A stretch of 64,000 nucleotides of DNA from Paenibacillus sp. FSL H8-0332 (GCF_037963835.1 NZ_CP150145.1:4712001-4776000); one strand, 5' to 3'; counted from the stretch's first letter, positions 26,002 through 35,922 are shown. Made by a program: numbers and translations. The notes: generated from the letters alone by a model not told the origin.

Positions 26002-26403
26002 TTAATGGCTGGCCAGCATCTTCGCGGCAAGCTCGGACATCATTTTGTTACGCAGATAATCCTCCATCTGCCCTTCGGCCTTGACCATCTCCTGCTGAAT
26101 CAGACACTCACTGGGATGGTCCAGGGTGCAGTCGAACAGCGATGCTGTGCCTTCAATGGCATGGATGATATCCAGGAACGAGATTTCGTCCCCCTTGCGC
26201 CGCAGACGATACCCGCCATTCGCCCCGGATGCAGACTCGATGAGCCCGGCCTTGACCAGCTTGGTCAGAATCTTGGACAAATACGTAGGCGATACATTCT
26301 GCCGCTCGGCAAGCTGCTGCACGCCCATCGGCTTATCGGGAGTGTGCGCCACCAGGAACAGCATCGTGTGCAGAGCGTAGTTCGTTGCTTTGGAGTATTT
26401 CAT
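26002..26403 (-). CDS. Rrf2-family transcriptional regulator
   Basis: A 133-residue winged-helix regulator: MKYSKATNYALHTMLFL at the start, recognition region QQLAERQNVSPTYLSKILTK and wing GANGGYRL (60-67). Two cysteines remain in the usual cluster region (Cys92 and Cys100) instead of the three needed for an iron-sulfur cluster in IscR or NsrR, so redox sensing by thiols (HypR or YwnA type) is more likely. AAGGTGG precedes the ATG. A near-perfect palindrome lies in its own upstream region, pointing to autoregulation. Confidence 0.9.
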   Translation of the reverse strand: MKYSKATNYALHTMLFLVAHTPDKPMGVQQLAERQNVSPTYLSKILTKLVKAGLIESASGANGGYRLRRKGDEISFLDIIHAIEGTASLFDCTLDHPSECLIQQEMVKAEGQMEDYLRNKMMSELAAKMLASH

Positions 26404-26431
26404 GTCTTATTCCACCTTACCTATGGACTAT

Positions 26432-26447
26432 GTCCGTAATTACAGAC
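26432..26447. promoter_or_regulatory. candidate Rrf2 operator
   Basis: GTCCGTAATTACAGAC is a 16-bp palindrome with one mismatched pair. It lies 29 bp before the Rrf2 start codon. AT-centred palindromes of this form are usual for Rrf2 proteins; binding is inferred. Confidence 0.6.
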
Positions 26448-26598
26448 TTCATTTATCTATGATAGCCCTTATGCGGGGAGATTGCAAGGGGCAGGAGAGG
26501 GGATGGGGGAAGATAACAAGTGAATAAGGCTTTGTTGTCCTTTAGGCAGCCCGCTTACGTCCGCACCGGCACATTGTGTTCACACTTTCCAGTACAAC

Positions 26599-26634
26599 AA
26601 AAAAAACAGAGCCCCGTACTTCCAAAGGCTCTGC
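26599..26634 (-). terminator. terminator after the GH78 gene
   Basis: On the minus strand CAGAGCC (26627-26633) pairs with GGCTCTG (26607-26613) and is followed by eight T residues. It ends the rhamnosidase transcript. The rest of the 26404-26679 gap shows no gene. Confidence 0.88.
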
Positions 26635-26679
26635 ATCACAGCAGTATTAGTGGCTGAAATAGCCCTATCTACACTCCGC

Positions 26680-29352
26680 TTACTTTTGCATAGGATACTG
26701 GAATCTGTATTCCCCGGAGCCGAGTGTAACCTTCACCGTCTGTACCAGCTGCTCAGCGGAATGAATGCCGGGGACCTGCTCAAGCTGCTGTCCATTCTGC
26801 ATCCCGCTCTCCGACACTTCAGCCAGCAAGGCATCCGGCAACAGCACCGTAGCTGAGGTATTTGGTGGAACCACGGCGGTCAGCTCGATTGTCCCGGAGT
26901 CTATTGTCCATTCAGAACGGATCGTCCCGTACATGGATTCCAGACTGGCGGCAGCCGAAGTGAGTCCGCCTCCCGGATGTGGCTGGATCAGGAACTGCTT
27001 ATAGCCCGGCCCCTCCTCTGTCTGCTCGATCCCGGCCACATGGCGGTACAGGAAATCCCCTACTGCCCCATAAGCATAGTGGTTGAAGGAATTCATCTCC
27101 TTGCTCCAGAAGCTGCCATCCTCCTTAATCCCGTCCCAGTGCTCCCAGATCGTAGTTGCGCCCCGGGTAATCGGGTACAGCCAGGATGGATAGTCCGTCT
27201 GGAGCAGCAGCTTGTAGGCAGCCTCGTAATGTCCCGCATCCGCCAGCACCAGATTTAAGTAAGGCGTGCCGACGAAGCCTGTCGTAAGGTGATAGCCGCT
27301 CGCTTCCAGCAGCTGAATAAGTCTCGCTACCGTACGCTCTTTCGCTTCCCCCTCCACCAGTCCGAACATTAACGCCAGCACACAGGCTGTCTGGGTAGCC
27401 GGACCTTCCTCCCCTGCTGGTAGGATATACGCTTGGTTGAACGCATCCTTGACCCGGCAATGAAGCTGCGAGTATTTCTCCACATCTTCGGTCCGGCCCA
27501 GCACCTTCGCCGTCTTCTCCATCAGCCGGACCGAATAAGCATAGAAGGCGGTTGCGATATAATTCCGGTCCGTAGCACCCACATGACTGTCTGCCTTGGC
27601 ATCCAGACCCAGCCAATCTCCGAAGTGGACGCCGGTATTCCACAGCAATCCCCCGCTTCCCTGGCGGTGGATATATTCCACCCAGCCCTGCATACTGCTG
27701 TACTGCTGCTCCAGAATCCGCTTATCCCCATAACACTGGTAGATCGTCCACGGACAGATGACCGCCGCATCGCCCCACGCCGCAGAAGAATGTGCCTCCT
27801 CCCCCAATACATGCGGAATCACGTAGGGAACGCCGCCATCCTCCCGCTGATCCGCAGCCAGATCCCCCAGCCATTTGCTGAAAAAAGGTGCCACATTCAT
27901 CAGATACGCCGCCGTGCGGATGAACATCTGTGCGTCGCCGGTCCACCCCAGCCGTTCATCCCGCTGCGGGCAATCGGTCGGCACATCGACGAAATTGCCC
28001 TTTTGCCCCCAGAGGATGTTGTGCTGGAGCTGATTCAGCAGTGCACTTGCGCAAGAGAAGGTGCCGGTCGGCTCCATATCGGAATGCAGCACCACGCCTG
28101 TGAAGTCCTGCAGATCCAGCGGGTCCGGGAAGCCGAGCAGCTGGACATACCGGAAGCCCTGGAAGGTAAAACGCGGCTGGAAGCTCTCCCGGCCTCTGCC
28201 ACCAGCGATATAAGTAACGGTCTGCCTGGCCGTCCGGAGGTTGTCGGTATACACATTGCCCCCCTGGTCCAGCACCTCGAAATGCCGCAGCTGATATTCC
28301 TGACCCGCCGCGCCATCTACGGTGAACCGCAGCCAGCCGACCATATTCTGGCCCATATCGAGTACCGTCTCCCCCGCCGGAGTGCGGATGAGAGCAACAG
28401 GTGCCAATTCCTGGACCGCCCGGACCGGATCATTCTCCTGTGCAAGCAGAATATTCTTGTCATATGGAAGAATCTCAGCCGGTGTCCACAGCGTGTCGTC
28501 ATATCCCGGCAGGCTGAAGCCGTGCTGCGCCAGGCGGGCGTCATAGGTCTCGCCGTGATACAGCTCCGACATCAGAAGGGGGCCGGGCAACACCTTCCAC
28601 TGCGGGCCGCTCCCTATGATATGCTCCGTGCCGTCCTCATAAGTGAGATGAAGCTGCAACAGCAGCGCTGTGCGGTTGCCATAGATATGCTTCCTGTGCT
28701 CCCAGCCGAGATTCCCTTTGTACCAGCCGTTCCCAAGCCAGGCACCAGCCGCATTGTCCCCAAGGGTAAGCAGCGGGGTCACATCATACGTCTGGTATTG
28801 CAAGCGATGGCTGTAACTGGTCCAACCAGGATTGAGATAAGTGTCTCCGACCCGTGCTCCGTTCAGCTCCAGCTCATACAGCCCGAGACTGGTCACATAG
28901 ATCCGGGCCCGGGCGACCGGCCGGTCCACCTGGAAGTTCCCGCGTAGCAGCGGGCTTTGCTCTGCGTCTTCCGCAAGGCAGGCCAGCGGAGCCGTAATCC
29001 ATTCAGCGGTCCACTCCTCCGGCGAGAGCAGCCCCATCTCCCACCAGGCCGCCCCGGACCACTCCGTGGGACGATTGTGCTGATCCCATATTTTCACCCG
29101 GTAATAATAACGTTCCTTAGACTGCAGCTCCAGCTCCTTCAGCTCAATGTGCAGGGAGTCCCCGGACTCCACTCTGCCCGAATCCCACCATACGCTCCCG
29201 AAGTCCGCCGCGCCTGCCACCTGTAATTGATATGCCTGCTGCCTTATATCCCGCTCATCCGCACTCACCTGCCAGCTGATTCTTGGATTACGAATATCCA
29301 GCCCCAGCGGATTCTCCTTATACTCCACACGTAATTGCCCAACTGCGATCAT
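26680..29352 (-). CDS. alpha-L-rhamnosidase (GH78)
   Basis: Releases terminal alpha-L-rhamnose from plant glycosides or pectic oligosaccharides. The 890-residue multidomain protein has N-terminal beta-sandwich parts (NPLGLDIRNPRISWQV), a carbohydrate-binding-like region, the (alpha/alpha)6 catalytic barrel with DCPQRDERLGWTGDAQ (general acid region), and WEHWDG with the likely catalytic Glu, then a C-terminal beta domain. No signal peptide, so cytoplasmic. I chose ATG 29352, five bases after GGGGTGG. It is divergent from the ABC-F gene. Rhamnose catabolic genes are not in the window. Confidence 0.95.
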   Translation of the reverse strand: MIAVGQLRVEYKENPLGLDIRNPRISWQVSADERDIRQQAYQLQVAGAADFGSVWWDSGRVESGDSLHIELKELELQSKERYYYRVKIWDQHNRPTEWSGAAWWEMGLLSPEEWTAEWITAPLACLAEDAEQSPLLRGNFQVDRPVARARIYVTSLGLYELELNGARVGDTYLNPGWTSYSHRLQYQTYDVTPLLTLGDNAAGAWLGNGWYKGNLGWEHRKHIYGNRTALLLQLHLTYEDGTEHIIGSGPQWKVLPGPLLMSELYHGETYDARLAQHGFSLPGYDDTLWTPAEILPYDKNILLAQENDPVRAVQELAPVALIRTPAGETVLDMGQNMVGWLRFTVDGAAGQEYQLRHFEVLDQGGNVYTDNLRTARQTVTYIAGGRGRESFQPRFTFQGFRYVQLLGFPDPLDLQDFTGVVLHSDMEPTGTFSCASALLNQLQHNILWGQKGNFVDVPTDCPQRDERLGWTGDAQMFIRTAAYLMNVAPFFSKWLGDLAADQREDGGVPYVIPHVLGEEAHSSAAWGDAAVICPWTIYQCYGDKRILEQQYSSMQGWVEYIHRQGSGGLLWNTGVHFGDWLGLDAKADSHVGATDRNYIATAFYAYSVRLMEKTAKVLGRTEDVEKYSQLHCRVKDAFNQAYILPAGEEGPATQTACVLALMFGLVEGEAKERTVARLIQLLEASGYHLTTGFVGTPYLNLVLADAGHYEAAYKLLLQTDYPSWLYPITRGATTIWEHWDGIKEDGSFWSKEMNSFNHYAYGAVGDFLYRHVAGIEQTEEGPGYKQFLIQPHPGGGLTSAAASLESMYGTIRSEWTIDSGTIELTAVVPPNTSATVLLPDALLAEVSESGMQNGQQLEQVPGIHSAEQLVQTVKVTLGSGEYRFQYPMQK

Positions 29353-29491
29353 GAATTCCACCCCGTCCTATTCTAAGATTGGCCTTATACATAGGAAACG
29401 CATTCCATTCCAATTATAGAACCCCCGATTGCCCCTGTAACCTGTATAATAGGGAAGAGTTACTATTCCAGCTACACAGAAAGGTAGTCCT

Positions 29492-31237
29492 ATGATTAAA
29501 GTTCAACACCTATCCTTCTCCTTCCCGCAAAAAGAGCTCTACACTGACATTTCGTTTACGCTCGAAGAGGCGCAGCATTGCGCTTTTATCGGAACCAGCG
29601 GCAGCGGGAAAAGCACCCTGATCGACATCCTGATGGACCGGGACAGATATTTGTTCGACGGCAGCATTGAGATGGAGCCTGATTGCAGCATCGGGTATGT
29701 CAGCCAGTTCGCCAAGCCGGATCTGTCTGCCGACACCACCGTGTTTGAATATATAGCCGGACCTTTCATTAAGCTACAGGAGGAAATACAGCTAATCTGC
29801 ACAGAGATGGAGACCTCGGCGGATATTGAGCCGCTGCTGGAGAAATATCAACTGGCTCTGGACGCTTTTGAGGCCTTGGGCGGAGATGATTACGAGAGCC
29901 TTATTCACAAAAAGCTAAATCTGGCTGACCTCATGAAGCGCAGGGAGCTTAAGGTATCCGAGCTGAGCGGCGGGGAATTCAAGCTCGTTCAGGTCATGAA
30001 GGAAATGCTGAACCGTCCTGACTTCCTGATTATGGATGAACCGGATGTATTCCTGGACTTCGAGAACCTGAATGCGCTCCGGCAGCTGATTAACTCTCAT
30101 AAGGGAATTCTGCTGGTGGTTACGCACAACCGTTATCTGCTTAACCATTGCTTTAACAAAATCATTCACCTCGAGAATAAGGAGCTTCAGGAGTTTGACG
30201 GCCGCTATCTGGAGTACAACCTCTCCCTGCTTCAGACCAAAATAGAGCTGCAGGAGCTGGCCCTCGCTGAACAGGAAGAGATTGAGCGCAACGAAAACAT
30301 CATCGACAACCTCCGGGCGATCGCCACGTATAATTCAGAAGCCTCCAGAGGGAGAGCGCTGAAAGCGAGAGTAAGGTTCCAGGAAAGACTGGAAGCCCGC
30401 AGAATCAAAGCGCCGTTCGTGGACATTAAGCAGCCGCAGATTCATTTGGGGATGGTGAATGAGCCGCAGGACGCCGCCGCTCCTGTTGTGACAGTCCAGG
30501 AGTACCGGGCGGCCTTCGATGAGCTGCTGCTGGACAAGGTTAGCTTCGAGATGAATGCCAGTGATAAGGTCGCCCTGATCGGTCCGAACGGTACCGGCAA
30601 AACAACTCTGCTGCGCGATATTGCACGGGGCCAGCACGACTCTATAACACTCAGCCCGGAGACTAAGGTAGCTTATCTGTCCCAGCTTCAAGGCGAAGTG
30701 CTGACGGATTCCAACACCCTGCTTGAAGAATTCATTGAGGCCGGTATGGCTACCTATGATGAGATCCGCTCCCATCTGGCAGGCTACGGCTTTGAAGGCG
30801 AGATCGTGAACCAGAGAATAGAATCCCTGTCCGGCGGCGAAAAAAACCTGCTGCAGCTGGCCAAGGTATCTGCCCTGAAGGCCAATGTCCTGCTGCTCGA
30901 TGAGCCGACAAGCCATCTGGATACCTACACGCAAATCGCTCTGGACCAAGCCATCCAGGAGTACAAGGGCGCGGTTCTCATGATCTCCCATGACTTCTAT
31001 TCCGTTGTCAACGGGATGGATTATGTACTGATCATTGATGATAAGACGGTCCGCAAGATGACGATCAAGAAATTCAAGAAGATGATCTATGCCCGGCATT
31101 TCGATAAAGATTATCTGGAGCTGGAGCAGAAGAAAAAAGCTGCCGAAACCAGAGTAGAACTGGCGCTGAAGGATAACAATTTTGAGCTTGCCAAAAGTCT
31201 GGTTGCTGAGCTTGAAGAGCTGATTAAGCTGATGTAA
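29492..31237 (+). CDS. ABC-F family ATPase
   Basis: A 581-residue protein with two ABC domains and no membrane segments. First domain: Walker A GTSGSGKST (34-42), signature LSGGE (158-162), Walker B FLIMDEPD. Second: GPNGTGKTT (364-372), LSGGE (446-450), LLLDEPTSHLD. The linker at 245-310 is helical with a basic KARVRFQERLEARR part, as in the P-site tRNA interaction motif of ABC-F proteins, and a short coiled coil ends the protein. These act on ribosomes in translation or antibiotic protection. Whether this one confers resistance is unknown. AAAGGTAG precedes the ATG. Confidence 0.92.
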   Translation: MIKVQHLSFSFPQKELYTDISFTLEEAQHCAFIGTSGSGKSTLIDILMDRDRYLFDGSIEMEPDCSIGYVSQFAKPDLSADTTVFEYIAGPFIKLQEEIQLICTEMETSADIEPLLEKYQLALDAFEALGGDDYESLIHKKLNLADLMKRRELKVSELSGGEFKLVQVMKEMLNRPDFLIMDEPDVFLDFENLNALRQLINSHKGILLVVTHNRYLLNHCFNKIIHLENKELQEFDGRYLEYNLSLLQTKIELQELALAEQEEIERNENIIDNLRAIATYNSEASRGRALKARVRFQERLEARRIKAPFVDIKQPQIHLGMVNEPQDAAAPVVTVQEYRAAFDELLLDKVSFEMNASDKVALIGPNGTGKTTLLRDIARGQHDSITLSPETKVAYLSQLQGEVLTDSNTLLEEFIEAGMATYDEIRSHLAGYGFEGEIVNQRIESLSGGEKNLLQLAKVSALKANVLLLDEPTSHLDTYTQIALDQAIQEYKGAVLMISHDFYSVVNGMDYVLIIDDKTVRKMTIKKFKKMIYARHFDKDYLELEQKKKAAETRVELALKDNNFELAKSLVAELEELIKLM

Positions 31238-31261
31238 GCGGACAGGAACAGTTATATGTTC

Positions 31262-31324
31262 AAAAAAGGCCGCCAATTTCGGCAGGGTGTATGAAAACTC
31301 CCCTGCCGAAATGGCGGTCTTTTA
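31262..31324 (+). terminator. bidirectional terminator between the ABC-F and GH38 genes
   Basis: GGCCGCCAATTTCGGCAGGG (31268-31287) pairs with the matching arm at 31301-31319, with an A-run before and TTTT after. It serves both converging genes. Confidence 0.88.
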
Positions 31325-31367
31325 GATGTGCATTATTCTGCCTGGACGGGCAGATCAGACGCAAGAA

Positions 31368-34300
31368 TTAGGCAAAAGCTACATGAACCGTATGGATCTC
31401 ATAAGGCTTGAAATCAAGCCGGATGGCGGGTCCGTCCATTGTCTCTGTGTCCAGCGGGCGTTCCATCAGATCGCGCAGCTGCCAGGAGGAGACGGCATAA
31501 TCGCTGCTGACATTCGCCGTGCAGCGTGTTCCGGTGAACTCATGCAGCCGGACGATACAGCCGCTGCCGTCTTCGGCCAGCTTCACGGCATCGATGGCAA
31601 TGTTCGGGGCATCGCAAGTGATCAGGGATTTGCCGGCTCCGGCGGTGTAGGCTCCTTCCACGGCCAGAAGCGGCTGGTTCAGCGCCCACGCTTCCTGTAC
31701 CGTGCCCGCAGCCACCCAATCCCCTTCATGCGGAAGCAGGGCATACGTAAAGTTGTGCTCTCCCTGATCCGCCAGCCGGTCCGGGCTGGTTGCCGATTTG
31801 ATCAGCGACAGCCGCATCGTATGATCTTTGATGTCATAGCCGTATTTGCAGTCGTTCAGCAGGCTGACCCCATAGCCCCGCTCAGACAGATCGGCCCACT
31901 GATGGCCCACACTTTCGAACCGCGCGTAATCCCAGCTTGTATTCCAGTGGGTCGGCCGCTTCACATTGCCGAACTGGATATCATAGGTCGCTTCCGTAGC
32001 CCGCACGGCAACCGGGAAGGCCGCCTTCAGCAACTGGTGCTGCTCATGCCAGTCTACATAGGTCTCGAAATCAATCCGCGCGCTTCCGGCATAGACCTTG
32101 ACCTTCTGGACAATGGTGGAATCCATGTAGTTCCAGACGAATTCCAGCACCGCCTGAAGCGGTCCGTATTCGGTCAGCTTGACGGAGCGCAGCTCGCTGA
32201 TGATCCGCATCTTCTCCTGGTAGAACAGATCGATATCCCAGGCATCGAACATCTTTGGCTTATCCTCAAAGACCTGCAGCACATTGCCGCATTCACCCGG
32301 TGCCAGCACCTCGCGTTCTGCGCTGCGGTCGAAGATCCGGCTAAGCTGTCCAGATGCATTCCACTCCAGAATATAATAAGGAGTCGTTAGTGTGGAATCC
32401 TGCCAGTGGAAAGGAACGGTAGGTTCTGGCTGAGCAGCTTCGGAACCGCCAGACTCAGCGGCCACAATCACTGCGCTCCCCATTGCCGGGACCGCCGACG
32501 TCTCCACCAGCCACTGCCCGCCGGAGCGCTGTGCAGTAAGCCGGTTACCTTCAGCGTCTGTCCAGACCGCATTCTCTGCACCATGAGGTACGGCGGCCAG
32601 CCGGGGAGCGGTGAAGAAGGCGCTGTTAAACAGCGTGTATTCTGTCTGCACCGGGGTTTCCGCCGGAGTGAGGCCGGCTTGCACCGCAGGGGAACCCTCG
32701 GCAGACGCCGGAGAGAGAACAGCAGATGCTGCAGGCGAACCCTCGGCAGACGCCGTAGGAAGACCAACATGCGCTGCAGGCGAACCCGCAGACGTCAGGC
32801 CGACAAGCCCTGCTGCCGCAGCCTCCCGCGCTGCCAGGCCAAGCTGCTCTGCTTCGGCATATTCCACCCGGGAATCCTGGTACACCTCATGAATGGAGGA
32901 GCCGGGAATAATATCGTGGAACTGGTTGCGCAGAATGATCTGCCAGCCTTCCAGGAGCGCGTCCGCAGGATACTGGCCGAATCCGCCGCTCTCCGCCGCC
33001 CAGAGCATCTGCAGCCATTCCGATTCGCGGTATAGCAGCTCCAGCTTGCGGTTCATTTTTTTATTATAGGCCTGGCTGGTATAAGTTCCCCGGTGGTACT
33101 CCAGATATAGCTCCCCGTCCCAGGTATGCACATACTCCTCCGTAGCATCTATCGTCTCATGGAGACGCTCGAAGTACTCCGCTGCCCGGCCCGTCTTCAC
33201 CTGCGGAAGACCCGGCATCGTATCCAGCCGCCGCCGCATCTCCAGCATCTCACGGTTCACACCGCCGCCCCCGTCCCCGTAACCATAGGACAACAGCAGC
33301 TCACGGTTCAGGTTCTTGTCCCGGTACTGTTCCCAGATGCCCTGCACAGAGAAAGGCTCGATCAGGCCGTTATAGGTGTAATACCAGGCACCCGAATCCG
33401 GGCCCTCCGGTGTGGTGATGAAATGGGTCAGCACCTCGCTGCCGTCAATCCCTCTCCAGTTGAACGTGTCATGCGGCATCCGGTTGTACTGGCTCCAGCT
33501 GATCTTGGTGGTCATGAAGGTGTCAATACCCGACTTGCGCAGAATCTGCGGCAGCGCCCAGCTATACCCGAACACATCCGGCAGCCATAGGTATTTGCAC
33601 TCCACCCCGAACTCCTCACGGAAAAACTTTGTCCCGTAAAGAATCTGCCGCACCAGCGACTCACCGCTCGTCAGATTGCAGTCCGCTTCCAGCCACATTG
33701 CCCCTCCGGCTTCCCAGCGTCCCTCTTCCACACGCTCCTTAATCTCCTGATAGATCTCCGGGTAGTCCTGCTTGATATACGCATAGAGCTGAGGCTGCGT
33801 CTGCAAAAAAATGTACTCCGGGAACTGCTTCATCAGCCGGAGCACCGTCGAAAAGGAACGGGCCGCTTTCTCCCGGGTGTGAGTAAGCCGCCATAGCCAG
33901 GCCACATCGATGTGTGTATGGCCGATGGCGGTTACCGTTACCGGATGCTCCTGCTCCAGCCGGGACAGGTCTGCGAGCAGGCTTGACTCGGCCTCCTGAA
34001 CTGAAGCATAGAACGCTGCGCTTCCGGGTCTGGACCAGTCCAGCAGGTTGAAGGCCTTGTTCAAAGCGGTTAGCAGCTCATGCTTCTGAATCTGGCTGTC
34101 TTGCAGCTGCTTGATCGTACCCAGCGCTGCCCGGCCGGTATAAAAGAGATTGTCAGTGGACTCATCCAGATAGGCCAGCTCCGACCGCTTGATCTTGTGC
34201 TCCTGCGGGATCAGCTGACCGTCACCGTTCAGTCCCGACCATAAGCGGAACGTGAGCTCCAGCTCCCGGCCGGCCGCGCCGTCTTCCAGGAACACTTCCT

Positions 34301-34652
34301 GATGGTTGGAGTCCACGCCCTGATAAGGCTTCCCGTCCAGGTACAGCAGCGATTCGAACCCGCTGTTATTGCCCCCGCCGGTGCGCCCGAAATCGAATAG
34401 CCCGACAACACGTTTCCCCTGCCATTCGGCAGGCACGGTTACCTTGCGGTGCAGCCACAGATAAGCATCATAGCCGGTCCAATGCTCCCCGGTCCGCAGC
34501 TTCCTCCCCCCGTCAAGTGTAGGCGGATAGGCACCATTAGCCCCCTCCAGATCCTCAGTAACCTGCCAGTCTTCAAGTGTAATCCCCTCACGGTACCTGT
34601 AACTCTCCAGCTCTCTCAACCGCGCGCCAAGCTTCTCTTCTGTCCAAAACAT
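31368..34652 (-). CDS. alpha-mannosidase (GH38)
   Basis: A 1094-residue retaining alpha-mannosidase. After an N-terminal beta domain, the catalytic domain shows the zinc site GHTHIDVAWLW, a second zinc/nucleophile segment WLPDVFGYSWALPQI (catalytic Asp) and QFHDIIPGSSIH. The C-terminal half is the usual set of beta domains. Between the catalytic and beta parts, residues ~613-668 form an Ala/Ser/Pro-rich stretch with repeated ASAEGSPA. No signal peptide. GGAGGAG precedes the start, and a LacI-type palindrome lies just upstream of it. The adjacent LacI gene is the likely regulator. Confidence 0.94.
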   Translation of the reverse strand: MFWTEEKLGARLRELESYRYREGITLEDWQVTEDLEGANGAYPPTLDGGRKLRTGEHWTGYDAYLWLHRKVTVPAEWQGKRVVGLFDFGRTGGGNNSGFESLLYLDGKPYQGVDSNHQEVFLEDGAAGRELELTFRLWSGLNGDGQLIPQEHKIKRSELAYLDESTDNLFYTGRAALGTIKQLQDSQIQKHELLTALNKAFNLLDWSRPGSAAFYASVQEAESSLLADLSRLEQEHPVTVTAIGHTHIDVAWLWRLTHTREKAARSFSTVLRLMKQFPEYIFLQTQPQLYAYIKQDYPEIYQEIKERVEEGRWEAGGAMWLEADCNLTSGESLVRQILYGTKFFREEFGVECKYLWLPDVFGYSWALPQILRKSGIDTFMTTKISWSQYNRMPHDTFNWRGIDGSEVLTHFITTPEGPDSGAWYYTYNGLIEPFSVQGIWEQYRDKNLNRELLLSYGYGDGGGGVNREMLEMRRRLDTMPGLPQVKTGRAAEYFERLHETIDATEEYVHTWDGELYLEYHRGTYTSQAYNKKMNRKLELLYRESEWLQMLWAAESGGFGQYPADALLEGWQIILRNQFHDIIPGSSIHEVYQDSRVEYAEAEQLGLAAREAAAAGLVGLTSAGSPAAHVGLPTASAEGSPAASAVLSPASAEGSPAVQAGLTPAETPVQTEYTLFNSAFFTAPRLAAVPHGAENAVWTDAEGNRLTAQRSGGQWLVETSAVPAMGSAVIVAAESGGSEAAQPEPTVPFHWQDSTLTTPYYILEWNASGQLSRIFDRSAEREVLAPGECGNVLQVFEDKPKMFDAWDIDLFYQEKMRIISELRSVKLTEYGPLQAVLEFVWNYMDSTIVQKVKVYAGSARIDFETYVDWHEQHQLLKAAFPVAVRATEATYDIQFGNVKRPTHWNTSWDYARFESVGHQWADLSERGYGVSLLNDCKYGYDIKDHTMRLSLIKSATSPDRLADQGEHNFTYALLPHEGDWVAAGTVQEAWALNQPLLAVEGAYTAGAGKSLITCDAPNIAIDAVKLAEDGSGCIVRLHEFTGTRCTANVSSDYAVSSWQLRDLMERPLDTETMDGPAIRLDFKPYEIHTVHVAFA

Positions 34653-34672
34653 ATTCGTTCTCCTCCTTCTTT

Positions 34673-34686
34673 ATAACACGTGTTAT
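34673..34686. promoter_or_regulatory. operator palindrome before the GH38 gene
   Basis: ATAACACGTGTTAT is a perfect 14-bp palindrome centred on CG, 20 bp before the GH38 start codon. The same core occurs before the neighbouring LacI gene (35946-35961). Confidence 0.8.
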
Positions 34687-34713
34687 TAAACAAGCAGAAA
34701 ATGGGGGCGGGGT

Positions 34714-34795
34714 GAGATTAGGTGCACTTGTGCTCCTCATTCCAGCGCATAAGCCCACTTTCGGCTAATTCAGGGGCACTAATGCACCTCATTGG
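34714..34795. repeat. dispersed intergenic repeat, two units
   Basis: Two units of about 52 bp share G-GCACT-TGC-CCTCATT. Related units with a 51-bp period lie at 55343-55485, and part of the word TTCGG-nAATTCAGGGG also occurs at 14952-14970. The gap has no gene. Confidence 0.7.
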
Positions 34796-34875
34796 CTCAC
34801 CGCACTCCACGCCACCAACCAGACTATCTCCACTACCTCCAGCAGCTAACGCTTTAGTTTCACTTCCACCACAAT

Positions 34876-35922
34876 CTACGCGCTTTCTCCCGCCCTCAAC
34901 ACGGCCGGGAGCCAGATTTTCCCGGCCTGACCAGCCTTGTTGCCGTTCCCTCCGCTCATCTGCGCGAGCAGGCAGCGGACGGCTTCCTCCCCCATGCTCA
35001 CATAGGGGATCTCTACGCAGCTTAAGGAGGGCAGGCTGAGCCGGTCGCCTTGAATCGTGTTGTCTGCTGCCATAATACGTACGTCTTCACCGATCCGCAG
35101 GCCTAGCTTATGAGCGGCCCGATACAGATCGGGAATTGCGCTCGACCAATTAACCAGGAGCGGGGCATGGGGCTGGCCGCTTCCCACCGTAAGCTGCTGG
35201 AGACAATGTGCCCACGCGTCTCCATGCTCCTCCAAACGAATGATCACCGGCTCCATCCCACGTGATGTACACCAATTTGTATAGGCCTCCCGGCGGTTCC
35301 GCTCTGCCCAGTTATCCGGGTCAAGCGCATGATATACCTCGGCGTAGACCGGACCCGGCTGCTGTACCGTACCTTCCCGCATCAAATAATTCATTGCGGT
35401 CTCCACACTGCCTGAATAATCAGCCAGTACAGAGTGTACATCCGGCACTTCCGCATACCCTTCCACGGAGACGTAGGGGACTCTGGCAGCGCTGACACTA
35501 GAGGCCCATTCCTCGCCCTGGTAGCTGGTGTGGTCCAGGGTGACAATTCCGTCGATCTTCCGCTGGTGATACAATTCCAGCAGCTCGGCCCTGCCGCCCG
35601 CATTCCCCCTGGGGCGGGGGGAACAGAGAAGGATGTGATAACCGCTCAGCTCACATTCCCGCTGCATGCCTTCCAGCAGCCGGGTGAACAGCGGGTGGCG
35701 GGTATCTCCATAAGCAGCCAGCGTCATGCTTCTTCCTGTCTTCATGCTGCGCGCTCCGGCATCCACATGATAATTCAGCTCACGGATGGCTTCCAGCACA
35801 GCTTCGCGCGTATCGGCTCCAACGCCAATGCCGGGCGTATCATTCAGCACCGCAGAGACTACACTGCGGGACACGCCCGCCCGTTTGGCTACATCGAAGC
35901 TGGTTACTCTTTTTTTGCTCAT
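34876..35922 (-). CDS. LacI-family regulator of the GH38 locus
   Basis: A 348-residue LacI/GalR regulator: helix-turn-helix TSFDVAKRAGVSRSVVSAVL at about 8-27 and a ligand-binding domain with the substitution-rich CSPRPRGN and IMAADNTIQGDRLSLPSLS segments. I chose ATG 35922, preceded by GAGGTG, because an upstream frame runs through the operator and the next terminator. Matching palindromes lie before this gene and before the GH38 gene downstream on the same strand, so it probably represses both. The effector is presumably mannose or a manno-oligosaccharide. Confidence 0.88.
   Translation of the reverse strand: MSKKRVTSFDVAKRAGVSRSVVSAVLNDTPGIGVGADTREAVLEAIRELNYHVDAGARSMKTGRSMTLAAYGDTRHPLFTRLLEGMQRECELSGYHILLCSPRPRGNAGGRAELLELYHQRKIDGIVTLDHTSYQGEEWASSVSAARVPYVSVEGYAEVPDVHSVLADYSGSVETAMNYLMREGTVQQPGPVYAEVYHALDPDNWAERNRREAYTNWCTSRGMEPVIIRLEEHGDAWAHCLQQLTVGSGQPHAPLLVNWSSAIPDLYRAAHKLGLRIGEDVRIMAADNTIQGDRLSLPSLSCVEIPYVSMGEEAVRCLLAQMSGGNGNKAGQAGKIWLPAVLRAGESA

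Noticed and set aside
27433..28947. Long plus-strand frame over the GH78 gene
   Set aside because: Antisense shadow of a clear rhamnosidase; low-complexity His/Arg/Pro composition.
29398..29411. cre-like sequence before the GH78 gene
   Set aside because: Several defined positions of the consensus are missing.
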